Below, piece after piece: positions 57,601-64,000 of a stretch of 64,000 nucleotides of DNA. This DNA is from Rhodoferax sp. (GTDB taxonomy: Bacteria; Pseudomonadota; Gammaproteobacteria; Burkholderiales; Burkholderiaceae_C): assembly GCA_008015235.1 (NCBI GenBank), contig SSFF01000004.1, positions 1 to 64,000 of the forward strand. Direction: 5' to 3'. The notes beneath the pieces are model-generated. The model saw nothing but the letters and a program-made list of their open reading frames with translations. It ran no database searches and had not been told where the DNA came from. Made by a program: the position numbers and the translations under genes. The first letter of the stretch is position 1. Each line of letters starts with the position of its first letter.

Positions 57601-57648
57601 TTTGGCGAGACTCCGAATGCGAGGGTTAAGGTGGAGGCGGGGCGGTGA
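51655..57648 (+). CDS. Bacterial alpha-2-macroglobulin with thioester (YfhM-type)
   Basis: Bacterial alpha-2-macroglobulins trap proteases in the periplasm. From GTG 51655 the protein has 1997 aa. The start follows GGAGG by five bases and gives a signal peptide ending APAMA-FG. Macroglobulin domains fill the first about 1000 residues, with LLRAGETVSMK near 670-680 and SYQPGETARF near 1055. The A2M domain lies near 1290-1360. The thioester is C1502-LEQ in the complement-like helical domain. Unlike E. coli YfhM there is no lipobox, so it should be soluble. Its stop overlaps the pbpC start (GTGA), the same pairing as E. coli yfhM-pbpC. Confidence 0.93.
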   Translation: MQRGVPILLSMFASVVAAPAMAFGLLSVSPQGEVAQVRQVVAKFDDSAVNFGDPKAPAPLSLSCSDAQVTQGNGRWVNDRTWAFEFSDDLPPGVACTLQVRSGFQSPKGAELRGGPYQFNTGGPFVQRIRPYSGARIDEEQFFTLQLNGDASTASVQANVWCAVEGLGERVPVRLIAGADRTALLKAQGLEQAAAKQPLRYVTLACNRTLSASAKVQLVWGKGVSTPARPGQAQGLPNTVERRFDFRVREPFTASFSCERENAQSACLPIRPMQLHFNAPVAAKLLAQIRLHGAKESFKPVFNEQGEALDGEQTVNSVRFDGIFPEQAQFTLELPKGFKDASGRTLRNADSFPLKVATAAMPPLAKFAAAPFGVVERLAEPDGVALLPVTLRNVEPALAAQQLHLAPDAKGQVSTLKPSTDADIIAWYRKVQHYDQFWVSRAAAARDAKTPLPKDIEEYARGSVQSRMVSLLQGQSGVQSLNLPKAASGDPRPFEVVGIPLAAGFHVVEIQSQALGQSLIDAHHGAKRTMYVRTAALVTNLGVHFKLGRENALAWVTTLDKGTPVAGAQVRVSDCRGRQVATGVTNAAGVASLSGISPEAPACSGDGPYTRAYFVSARAAQPTADGKGTVQDMAFTWSDWNRGIEPWRFNVPTSTAARPDERAHTVMDRTLLRAGETVSMKHILRSETSQGFGLPQAMPGTLVITHVGSGQQFTQPLAWRKTATGGLSAESSFSIPPAAKLGVYEVQLRGADAYRGTFYTGQFRVEEFRLPVLEGRVAPAEKKALVNTKAVPVDVQVNYVAGGGAANLPVRVSALVRGKYLSYPDFSDYSFSAPRGNAADSSDGEETSEASADARVIADKLPLTLDKNGAGKLKLEQVPTSRQPQDLVLEATYADPNGEVQTLRSTHTLWPAAVVAGIKTEGWVSSRQKMRFTALALDLAGKPQEGVALDVRAVARIVTTSRKRMVGGFYTYDNQTSTKDLGSVCSGKSDSRGLLLCDTTVNEAGEVELVVTAKDGAGNSIQAASSVYVTKQGELWFGGENHDRIDLLPEKKSYQPGETARFQVRMPFRFATALVAVEREGILDTEVVQLNGQDPTISLKVKEGWGPNVYVSVLALRGRLREVPWYSFFTWGYKAPREWWQSFWYEGREYVAPTALVDLSKPAFRLGLAEIRVGTQAHQLAVTVKADKDSYAVRSQAKVTVQVKLPNGAPAAHAEVALAAVDQALLELMPNSSWNLLDAMLQRRSWGVSTSTAQMEIIGRRHYGRKAVPAGGGGGHSGARELLDTLLLWQPVVKLDANGQAQVTVPLNDALTTFKIVAVADASTGLFGTGSTSIRATQDLQIISGLPPLVREDDQYRAQLTLRNTTHKPMKVEVSPRATLLDLKPQTVDIPAGEAKEVAWTVTAPAQLAQIRSEAILWEIEARDTLSGARDALKARQRIIPAVPLTVQQATLVQLDGPLTLDVAAPAEALPGRGGLKLALQPKLAEGLPGVKDWFAHYPFACLEQKTSKAVGLRDGKLWQTVVTQIPSYLDSDGLANYFPPRDGEANHGSDTLTAYLLAATHEAASLNYAFALSDEVRAPMERGLIAFVEGRIQRDFWSPRKDLDVRKLAALEALSRYGKAQARMLGSITIAPNQWPTHAVIDWLNILKRVQDVPERDKRLAEATQVLRARISYQGTKMVFSSERDDYWWWLMQNGDVNTARLLLAVLDDPAWKDDMGRLANGFIQRQQGGAWLTTTANLWGGLALEKFSAKFEAVPVAGSTKASMSTGSAAVDWSKLERIKTTDAQGAAHQTTWFGAPAAPGNLKNNSMFLPWSKTVPKDTLAVTHQGAGKPWLTLQSVAAVPLKAPFSAGYSIKKTITSVEQANKGLPAGSYTRGDVLRITLEVNASADMSWAVITDPVPGGATILGSGLGRDSEIATQGEKREGWGWLAFEERSFEAFRSYYQFLPKGTVKMEYTIRLNNAGEFSLPPSRVEAMYAPEMFGETPNARVKVEAGR

Positions 57649-59873
57649 GAGTTAGAGGGCAGAGTGCGTTCCGCCCGTTGCACTTCACAATAGCTATTTT
57701 TTTGATAGCTGCTTGCGCAATTCCTGCGCGGGCTGAAGGCACTTTTGAGCAGCTAAAGGCAGCCTACCAGCCGTCCGACCGTCTGCTGCTGGACCGCCGT
57801 GGCGAGCTGCTGCACCGGCTGCGGGTGGACGCCACGGTACGCCGGGGGCAGTGGGTGGCGTTGGCCGATGTGTCCCCCGCCCTGCGCACGGCGCTGGTGC
57901 TCAGTGAAGACAAGCGCTTTTTCGAACACAGCGGGGTGGACTGGCAGGCCGTGGGCGCTGCGGCCTGGGCCAACCTGTGGAACACCCGCACGCGCGGTGC
58001 GTCCACCATCACCATGCAGCTCGCGGCCCTGCTTGACGAAGACTTGCAGCGCAGCGGCGGCGGGCGCAGCGTGGTGCAGAAGCTCGGGCAGGCGGTGTCG
58101 GCCACGGCGCTGGAGCGCAGTTGGCGCAAGGACCAGATCCTGGAGGCCTACCTGAACCTCGTGCCCTTCAAGGGCGAGTTGGTGGGCATCGACGCGCTGA
58201 GCCTTACGCTCTTCGGCAAGGCTGCCCATGGGCTTGATGCCAGCGAAGCCGCGGTGGCTGCGGCGCTGGTGCGCGCGCCCAACGCGTCGCCTGCACAGGT
58301 GGCCCAGCGCGCCTGCGCCGTGCTGCGCAGCCTGCAAGCCGCCGGGGCCGACTGTGCGGCGCTGGAGTGGTTCACGCTGGGGGCCCTGCAGCGGCGCGCG
58401 TTCGATGCCAGTGAAGGCGTGGCACTGCATGTGGCGCGCCAGTTGCTGCCAAGCGCCAGGACAGTGACGGTGCGCAGCACCCTGCACGCCCCCTTGCAGC
58501 GTTTTGCGCAGAGCACGCTGCTGCAGCACCTGCGGGAACTTGCCGGGCGCAACGTGGAAGACGGGGCGGTGCTGGTGCTGGACAACGCCAGCGGCGAGGT
58601 GCTGGCCTGGGTGGGGTCGTCCGGCCTGCTCAGCGATGCGGCCGAGCTCGATTTCGTGAGCGCGCTGCGCCAGCCGGGCTCCACCCTCAAGCCGTTCCTC
58701 TACGCCCAGGCCATTGCCGAGCGGCGCATCACGGCGGCCTCCTTGATCGAAGACTCGGACGCGCAGATCCCCACGCCCGGCGGGCTGTACATCCCGCAGA
58801 ACTACGACCGCCAGTTCAAGGGCTGGGTGTCCACGCGTACGGCGCTGGGCGCCTCCCTCAACGTACCGGCGGTGCGCACGCTGGTCATGGTCACGCCCGA
58901 CGCCTTTCACAAGCAACTGGTGCGCTTGGGGCTGCCGCTCAAGGAGAGTGGCGACTACTACGGCTACAGCCTGGCGCTGGGCAGCGCCGAGGTGTCGCTG
59001 CTGGCGCTCACCAATGCCTACCGCGCCTTGGCCAATGGTGGGCGCACCAGCACCACGCGGCTGACAACGGGTGCCGCCGCCCCTAAGTTCACGTCCACGC
59101 TCGACGCCCGCGCTGCCTTTGTGGTGGCCGACATGCTGTCCGACACCAATGCCCGCTCCCGCAGCTTCGGCACCGACAGTGTGCTGGCCACACGCTTCTG
59201 GACAGCGGTGAAGACTGGCACCAGCAAGGACATGCGCGACAACTGGGCCGTGGGCTGGTCGCAGCGCTACACGGTGGGCGTGTGGGTGGGCAATGCCAGC
59301 GGCGCGCCCATGTGGGACGTGAGCGGCACCAGCGGCGCCGCCCCGGTGTGGGCCGCCGTCATGGCCTATCTGCACCGCAGTACGCCCAGCAGCGCGCCCA
59401 AGCCGCCTGCGGGCCTGGTGCAGCAAGCGGTGCAGTTTGCCGCCCCGGGATCGGGTGCAGCGCTGGAGGCGGCGCGCAGTGAGTGGTTCCTGGCAGGTAC
59501 CGAACAGCCCCGATTTGCTATGAAAACAGGAGCTTCCTACGAATATTCCAAGCGGGCTAGCGGCCTGAAATGCATGCAAAACGGAAAGGACGTGGCAGCC
59601 CGCATCACCGCGCCCGCGCCGGGCACCATCGTTGCCCTGGACCCCGACATTCCGCCGCAGCGCCAGCGCCTCACGTTCACAGCGCAGACCCCCGGTTTGC
59701 GCTGGCGCATCGACGACAAGGTGGTGGGGCAGGGCAGCAGCCTGGCGTGGCTGCCATGGCCCGGCCGCCACCAGGTACAGCTGGTGGATGCCGAGGGCCG
59801 GGTGTGCGACGCGCTGCGCATCGAGGTGCGCGGTGCTGGCCTGTCTGCGGCCGGTCGAAGCCGCAGGCCCTAG
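57645..59873 (+). CDS. pbpC: Penicillin-binding protein 1C
   Basis: PBP1C has glycosyltransferase and transpeptidase domains for cell-wall synthesis or repair. The 742-aa protein starts at GTG 57645. The GT51 domain has SEDKRFFEHSGVDW (E88) and ASTITMQLA. The transpeptidase has S346-T-L-K349, an SLN motif (GASLNVPA) and K523-TGTS. The C-terminal BiPBP_C domain (about 650-730) is present. The hydrophobic N-terminal segment (residues 16-30, IAIFLIAACAIPARA) coincides exactly with a dispersed repeat, and a second copy encodes residues about 625-642. It is coupled to the alpha-2-macroglobulin gene, as in E. coli. Confidence 0.95.
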   Translation: MRVRGQSAFRPLHFTIAIFLIAACAIPARAEGTFEQLKAAYQPSDRLLLDRRGELLHRLRVDATVRRGQWVALADVSPALRTALVLSEDKRFFEHSGVDWQAVGAAAWANLWNTRTRGASTITMQLAALLDEDLQRSGGGRSVVQKLGQAVSATALERSWRKDQILEAYLNLVPFKGELVGIDALSLTLFGKAAHGLDASEAAVAAALVRAPNASPAQVAQRACAVLRSLQAAGADCAALEWFTLGALQRRAFDASEGVALHVARQLLPSARTVTVRSTLHAPLQRFAQSTLLQHLRELAGRNVEDGAVLVLDNASGEVLAWVGSSGLLSDAAELDFVSALRQPGSTLKPFLYAQAIAERRITAASLIEDSDAQIPTPGGLYIPQNYDRQFKGWVSTRTALGASLNVPAVRTLVMVTPDAFHKQLVRLGLPLKESGDYYGYSLALGSAEVSLLALTNAYRALANGGRTSTTRLTTGAAAPKFTSTLDARAAFVVADMLSDTNARSRSFGTDSVLATRFWTAVKTGTSKDMRDNWAVGWSQRYTVGVWVGNASGAPMWDVSGTSGAAPVWAAVMAYLHRSTPSSAPKPPAGLVQQAVQFAAPGSGAALEAARSEWFLAGTEQPRFAMKTGASYEYSKRASGLKCMQNGKDVAARITAPAPGTIVALDPDIPPQRQRLTFTAQTPGLRWRIDDKVVGQGSSLAWLPWPGRHQVQLVDAEGRVCDALRIEVRGAGLSAAGRSRRP
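57690..57734 (-). repeat. Dispersed repeat encoding the PbpC signal sequence
   Basis: On the minus strand it reads AGCCCGCGCAGGAATTGCGC, then AAGCAGC, and the tail GCTATCAAAAAAATAGC. It is a full copy, in frame, and encodes residues 16-30 of PbpC. Its end matches the end of the putative signal sequence (ARA before EG). Confidence 0.85.
59516..59570 (-). repeat. Dispersed repeat inside pbpC (linker copy)
   Basis: On the minus strand it reads TTTCAGGCCGCTAGCCCGC, then TTGGAATATTCGTAGGAAGC, and ends TCCTGTTTTCATAGC. The extended head matches the copy at 9174. It is in frame and encodes about residues 625-642 (AMKTGASYEYSKRASGL), between the transpeptidase and BiPBP_C domains. Confidence 0.75.
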
Positions 59874-59899
59874 TCGACGACTTGGCTAGGCCGCAACGC

Positions 59900-61513
59900 T
59901 TACGCGCTGGCCGAAATGGCCGGTGCCACACAGTAAATGCTGCCGCCGCGCTGCTTGGCCAGGTACATGGCGTTGTCGGCGGCGGTCTGCAGGGCGCCGG
60001 CCTCGCAAGGGGCTTGCTCCACAGCAATGCCGATGGACAGGCAGACCCCGAACAACTCGTGGTGGGGATCTGAAGCCGGGGCAATGGCGTCTATGCACTT
60101 CTGCGCCACGGTCTGGGCAGCCACCAGGGCCTGTTCGCGTTCGGGGGTGTTCAGGGACCCCAGGATGATGACGAACTCGTCGCCGCCGACACGGGCCAGG
60201 GTGTCCGATTCGCGCAGAACGGCCCCCAGGCGCAGTGCCACTTTCACCAGCACGGTGTCGCCCACGTCATGGCCGTGCTGGTCGTTGATGGGTTTGAACT
60301 TGTCCAGGTCCAGATAGAGCAAGCCCACGCATTCCCCCATGCGCTGCGCACGGGCCAAGGTCTGGTGCAGCCGGTCGGCCAGCAGGGTGCGGTTGGGCAG
60401 GCCGGTGAGGGCGTCGTGGTGGGCCATGTGCACCATCTGGCGTTGGCTTTGCTCCAGCTTGGCCAGTAGGCGGTTGAAGGCGGCCGTCAGTTCGCCGACT
60501 TCGTCGTCTCGCACCACCTTGAGCGGCTCCAGCGGCGCTTCGCCGCGGGTCATGCGGTCGGCGTGGTCGGCCGCCGAGCGCAGGGGGCGGAACACGTAGT
60601 TGAGCGAGGTGACTGCAACCAGGATGAAGATGAGCAGGACCACCAGGCTGTTGGTGGCCACATAGCGCTGGGCCCGACCCACGGTGGCCAGGGCTTCCGA
60701 AGTGGGAATGCGCCCGACCACAAACCAGTTGGCACTGGGTACCGACACCATGGCCGAAATCTCTTCCTTGCCTTGTGCATTCTGGGTAATTCCCGTGCCC
60801 CGGTAACCCTCCATCGCCTTGTCGTGGAGCGGGTTGACGCCCGGTGGCGGCGTGGGTTTGAGCACCATGTCGGCCCGGGTGGAGGCCAGGAACACCTTGT
60901 CCGAGGAAGATACAAGCAGCAGCCCACCACCTTGGCCAATGCGGTCACGGTCGGAAAAGTTCAGGAAATCCGGCGCTGTGACGGCGGTTCGGCCCACGAG
61001 CACTGCGACCAGTTCGCCCTGGGCTGTGCGCAGTGGCGCTGCAACAGGAATGAGAGCCTTGCCATCCGCAGGGGAGGTTTCCAGGCTGCCCACGCTCCAG
61101 CGCCCGGCGCGGGCGGCCTCCAGAAGCCGGGCTTGCGTCGGGTTTGTGGCGCTGGCCTGGCCGATGACGGCGCCATCGGGTCGGACCGCGGTGATGCCGT
61201 GCGAAAACAGGGATTGCAGCTGTGCACGCTCCCGCAGCCAGGCGTCCAGGGCCTTGGGGCGCTGCAGCAGCTCCAGAGGCAAGGCCCGCGCCATGTTTTC
61301 CAGCACTTCCTTGCGCTCGACGAGCTTGTGTTCGACGTCCTTGGCCGCAAAGGTGGCCAGGGCCAATTGCTGTGAGGCCACCACCGCACTTACGTCTTCA
61401 CGCAGGAAGTGCCCCAGGGCTGTGTAGCGTGTGATGGTGCCGAAGACGACCACCATGACCCCAATGAGGACGATGCGTGTGGCAATGCTTCTGGCGGCAC
61501 GGGGCAGGTTCAT
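59900..61513 (-). CDS. Diguanylate cyclase with Cache sensor and HAMP
   Basis: The 537-aa protein has two membrane helices (about 13-30 and 285-305) around a dCache-like periplasmic sensor, then HAMP (about 305-360). The GGDEF domain (about 370-530) has the intact active site RVGGDEF, and RESD five residues before it is a product-inhibition I-site. DALTGLPNR is also present. It makes c-di-GMP. It is 65 nt downstream of a chemoreceptor gene on the same strand. Confidence 0.93.
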   Translation of the reverse strand: MNLPRAARSIATRIVLIGVMVVVFGTITRYTALGHFLREDVSAVVASQQLALATFAAKDVEHKLVERKEVLENMARALPLELLQRPKALDAWLRERAQLQSLFSHGITAVRPDGAVIGQASATNPTQARLLEAARAGRWSVGSLETSPADGKALIPVAAPLRTAQGELVAVLVGRTAVTAPDFLNFSDRDRIGQGGGLLLVSSSDKVFLASTRADMVLKPTPPPGVNPLHDKAMEGYRGTGITQNAQGKEEISAMVSVPSANWFVVGRIPTSEALATVGRAQRYVATNSLVVLLIFILVAVTSLNYVFRPLRSAADHADRMTRGEAPLEPLKVVRDDEVGELTAAFNRLLAKLEQSQRQMVHMAHHDALTGLPNRTLLADRLHQTLARAQRMGECVGLLYLDLDKFKPINDQHGHDVGDTVLVKVALRLGAVLRESDTLARVGGDEFVIILGSLNTPEREQALVAAQTVAQKCIDAIAPASDPHHELFGVCLSIGIAVEQAPCEAGALQTAADNAMYLAKQRGGSIYCVAPAISASA

Positions 61514-61578
61514 GCCTGCATGATAGGAGGTTTGTGCGCACCCCGTGTGACAGCGGGGATGCCGACCTGACGCCCTTG

Positions 61579-63165
61579 TTACTGCAGCTGCAGGGTATTG
61601 CCGCGGTTGCCGTGTTCCAGCTTGAAGGTGCTGACCACCTCGGCCAGCTGGGTTGCCTGCTCGCTCATGCTGGAGGCAGCAGCGGCGCCTTGTTCCACCA
61701 GGGCCGCATTCTGCTGGGTCATCTGGTCCAGATTGGCAATGGCGGTATTGATCTGGGCCACGCCGTCGGCCTGCTCGCTGGCGGCGACCGACATTTCGCC
61801 AATGATCTCGCGCACCTTGACCACGTTGGACACGATTTCCTCCATGGTGCTGCCGGCCTGGCCGACCAAGGTGCTGCCATGCTCGACCTTGCTCACGCTG
61901 TTGTTGATGAGCTCCTTGATCTCCTTGGCCGCCTCGGCACTGCGTCCGGCCAGCGAACGCACTTCACTGGCCACCACGGCAAAGCCACGCCCTTGTTCAC
62001 CTGCGCGCGCGGCTTCCACGGCCGCGTTGAGTGCCAGGATGTTGGTCTGGAAGGCGATGCCATCGATGACACCAATGATGTCGCTGATCTTGCGCGAGGC
62101 GTGGTTGATTTCGGCCATGGTGTTGACCACCTGGCCCACCACTGCGCCACCTTGCTGTGCGCTGCGTTCCGCTTCCGACGCCAGTTGTGTGGCCATGCGC
62201 GCGGAATCGGCTGATTGCTTGATGGCCCCGGACATCTGTTCCATGCTGGACGCGGTTTCCTGCAGGCTGCTGGCAGTCTGTTCGGTGCGTGCACTCAGGT
62301 CGTGGTTGCCGGAGGCCACTTCAGAGCTGGCGGTCTTGATGCTGTCGGCGGACTCGCGCACCTGGCTGATGACCTGTACCAGGGACTTCTGCATGCGATC
62401 GAGGACCAGGGTCATGTGGGCCAGTTCGTCCTTGCCTTCGGCCACCAGCGGGGCCTGGCTCAGGTCGCCCGCGGCCATGCGCTCGGCAAAGTCGGACACG
62501 CCATGCACCGGGCGCACGATCGAGTGGGCAATGCGCCAGCCCAGCACAATGGCCGTTGCGATGCTCAGTGCACCGATGACGAGCAATGCCGCCGTGATGG
62601 TGCGGATGGCTCCGTTGATCTTCACAAAGATGTCGGAACCGCCTTTTTGCAGCGCCGCTTCAATACCGGCCAGCATCTCGTACATGGGCTTGAAACCCTT
62701 CTCGGCTTCCTGCATGGCGTCCCAGGCCTCGGCGCTGGAGGCATAGCCGTTGTTCAGCAGCTTTTCTGCCACCGGGTTCACTGCGGCGCGGTAGGTCTGC
62801 AGGTTGGCGCGGAAGGCTGCCAGGTTCTTCTTCTGGTCTTCGTTGATGTTGGCGTTGCCGAAATCATTGCCAGCGCCATCGAGTACGGCTTGCTGGGCAT
62901 CCCAGTGCGCCTTGAGTTGCTTGATGGTCTCGGGCTTGCCAAAGGCTGCGACCATGCCGTTGTGGTCGGCCTTGCTCTCCAGGATGCCGTACTTGGCCTT
63001 GGCCGTGATGACATTGATGGGGATGAGCTTGCCGGTGATGCCGTCGAGCCCCTTGAACGCCACATTCAGCCCGAACCAGCCAATGCCGATCACGGCAATG
63101 GACAGCAGCACCAGCAGGCCAAAGCCGGCGTAGAGGCGGGTTCCGATACGGATGCGGGTCAGCAT
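61579..63165 (-). CDS. Methyl-accepting chemotaxis protein
   Basis: The protein has two membrane helices (about 10-30 and 190-212) around a periplasmic 4-helix ligand domain (about 35-185). HAMP (about 210-265) and a long cytoplasmic signalling domain follow, with the conserved tip DGIAFQTNILALNAAVEAARAGEQGRGFAVVA (landmark only). The C-terminus lacks the CheR/CheB NWETF pentapeptide. ATG 63165 is chosen because AGGAG lies eight bases upstream; ATG 63171 is only two bases from it. No che genes lie nearby. Confidence 0.93.
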   Translation of the reverse strand: MLTRIRIGTRLYAGFGLLVLLSIAVIGIGWFGLNVAFKGLDGITGKLIPINVITAKAKYGILESKADHNGMVAAFGKPETIKQLKAHWDAQQAVLDGAGNDFGNANINEDQKKNLAAFRANLQTYRAAVNPVAEKLLNNGYASSAEAWDAMQEAEKGFKPMYEMLAGIEAALQKGGSDIFVKINGAIRTITAALLVIGALSIATAIVLGWRIAHSIVRPVHGVSDFAERMAAGDLSQAPLVAEGKDELAHMTLVLDRMQKSLVQVISQVRESADSIKTASSEVASGNHDLSARTEQTASSLQETASSMEQMSGAIKQSADSARMATQLASEAERSAQQGGAVVGQVVNTMAEINHASRKISDIIGVIDGIAFQTNILALNAAVEAARAGEQGRGFAVVASEVRSLAGRSAEAAKEIKELINNSVSKVEHGSTLVGQAGSTMEEIVSNVVKVREIIGEMSVAASEQADGVAQINTAIANLDQMTQQNAALVEQGAAAASSMSEQATQLAEVVSTFKLEHGNRGNTLQLQ

Positions 63166-63254
63166 GGGCATGTCTCCTGATAAGTTTCAACAAAGGAGTA
63201 TCGGCACTTTGGCGGGCGGCTGAACAGGCGGGCTTCTACCTATACTGCGGGCCT

Positions 63255-64000
63255 ATGTGTACAAGGTCATTTACCGCAGTGTTGCTGCGTAGCTTCGCTT
63301 CGTTGGGTTTGTGGGCCTGCCTGATTTCCGCCCATGCCGAGACTGTGCAGGTGGGTGTTGCGGCCAACATGGCCGCGCCCATGCAGGCGCTGCTGGTCGG
63401 CTTTCAGCGTGACAGTGGTCACAACGCGGTGGTGGTGCTCGGCTCTACCGGGAAGCTCTATGCCCAGATCCGCAATGGTGCGCCGTTGGATCTGCTGGTC
63501 TCGGCCGACGAGGCCACACCAGCCCGGCTGGAAAGCGAGAAACTGGCGGTGGCAGGCACGCGCCAGACCTATGGCATTGGGCGCCTGGTCTTGTGGAGTG
63601 CCCAGAAGGACCGGATCGATGCCCAGGGCGCCGTGCTGCGTAGCGGCACCTTCGATCATTTGGCGCTGGCCAACCCTGCGACGGCACCCTACGGCGCCGC
63701 GGCCGTACAGGTCATGGAGCACCTGGGCTTGCGGGCGCAGTTGCAGCCGCGCTGGGTCCAGGGGGAGAGCGTGGCCCAGGCCTACCAGTTCGTGGCCAGT
63801 GGCAATGCCGAGCTGGGATTCGTGTCCTTGTCGCAGGTGTGGCAAGGCGGCCAGCTGCGTGAGGGCTCGATGTGGCTGGTGCCGCAAAGCCTGCATTCGC
63901 CCTTGCGCCAAGATGCCGTGTTGTTGCAGCGCGGGCAGTCGAATGCGGCGGCGCTGGCCCTGTTGGCCTACCTGCGCAGCGACGCTGCACGTGCCGTGTT
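63255..64000 (+). CDS. modA: Molybdate-binding protein ModA (truncated by window edge)
   Basis: ModA is the periplasmic binding protein of the molybdate ABC transporter. About 248 codons are visible to the window end. The signal peptide is MCTRSFTAVLLRSFASLGL and ends near SAHA-ET. The mature part shows QVGVAANMAAPMQAL, VVVLGSTGKLYAQI, GAPLDLLVSADE, ALANPATAPYGAAA and ELGFVSLSQV, the ModA pattern with the SxGK-like ligand site. modB and modC would lie outside the window. Confidence 0.9.
   Translation, partial: MCTRSFTAVLLRSFASLGLWACLISAHAETVQVGVAANMAAPMQALLVGFQRDSGHNAVVVLGSTGKLYAQIRNGAPLDLLVSADEATPARLESEKLAVAGTRQTYGIGRLVLWSAQKDRIDAQGAVLRSGTFDHLALANPATAPYGAAAVQVMEHLGLRAQLQPRWVQGESVAQAYQFVASGNAELGFVSLSQVWQGGQLREGSMWLVPQSLHSPLRQDAVLLQRGQSNAAALALLAYLRSDAARAV

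Noticed and set aside
57753-59771. 672-codon open frame on the minus strand
   Set aside because: It is a shadow of pbpC; the composition is atypical and no motif is seen.

Overview
The window is chromosomal DNA of a GC-rich betaproteobacterium. The gene set and order (rne/rluC, yceD-rpmF-plsX-fab, lepA-lepB-rnc-era-recO-pdxJ-acpS, glnA-ntrB-ntrC) and the protein sequences point to Burkholderiales, most likely Comamonadaceae (Rhodoferax-like). This placement is inference from family knowledge; no search was run. Genes are densely packed, with many 1-4 nt overlaps. No rRNA, tRNA, CRISPR array, prophage or insertion sequence was seen.

Layout. 1-6.2 kb: 5' part of rne with a roughly 500-nt leader, divergent rluC, then a HAD phosphatase, a Rieske protein and an S49 signal-peptide-peptidase-like protease. 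An RsmI-like methyltransferase and YceF lie opposite. 6.2-12.6 kb: the lipid locus yceD-rpmF-plsX-fabH-fabD-fabG-acpP-fabF, with a sigma70 promoter before rpmF and two internal intrinsic terminators. 12.6-22 kb: a YgfX-like membrane protein, a MucD/DegP protease (the usual rpoE-rseA-rseB genes are absent), then lepA-lepB-DUF4845-rnc-era-recO-pdxJ-acpS. 22-25.5 kb: an orphan DUF3369 response regulator, rsuA, an EI24 membrane protein and a molybdopterin-binding protein. 25.5-30.4 kb: the nitrogen-control locus, with an NtrC box, a sigma54 promoter, glnA, a small secreted protein, ntrB and ntrC. 30.4-37.9 kb: a tandem GNAT, xth, a WS/DGAT acyltransferase with a histone-H1-like tail, DUF4337, folA, a frameshifted solute-binding protein gene, an EamA transporter and thyA. 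38-51.6 kb: a lipoprotein S8 protease with a small secreted partner, an HtrA protease, pepD, an FAD-linked oxidase, DUF2069, YihY, a PACE efflux protein, an alpha/beta hydrolase, metY, a CBS protein, aroC and aroQ. 51.6-64 kb: a giant thioester alpha-2-macroglobulin translationally coupled to pbpC, a chemoreceptor followed by a diguanylate cyclase, and the 5' part of modA.

The most unusual signal is a dispersed repeat of about 40-55 bp present in roughly a dozen copies in both orientations. It has a head containing GCCCGCG, a middle resembling ATATTGCGYAG, and a tail hairpin resembling GCTATCAAA...TAGC. Several copies have become part of genes. One encodes the whole hydrophobic signal sequence of PbpC, and a second encodes a linker in the same protein. 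One carries the fabH stop codon and the fabD Shine-Dalgarno. Others lie in the SppA extension, probably in folA, and across the yihY stop codon.
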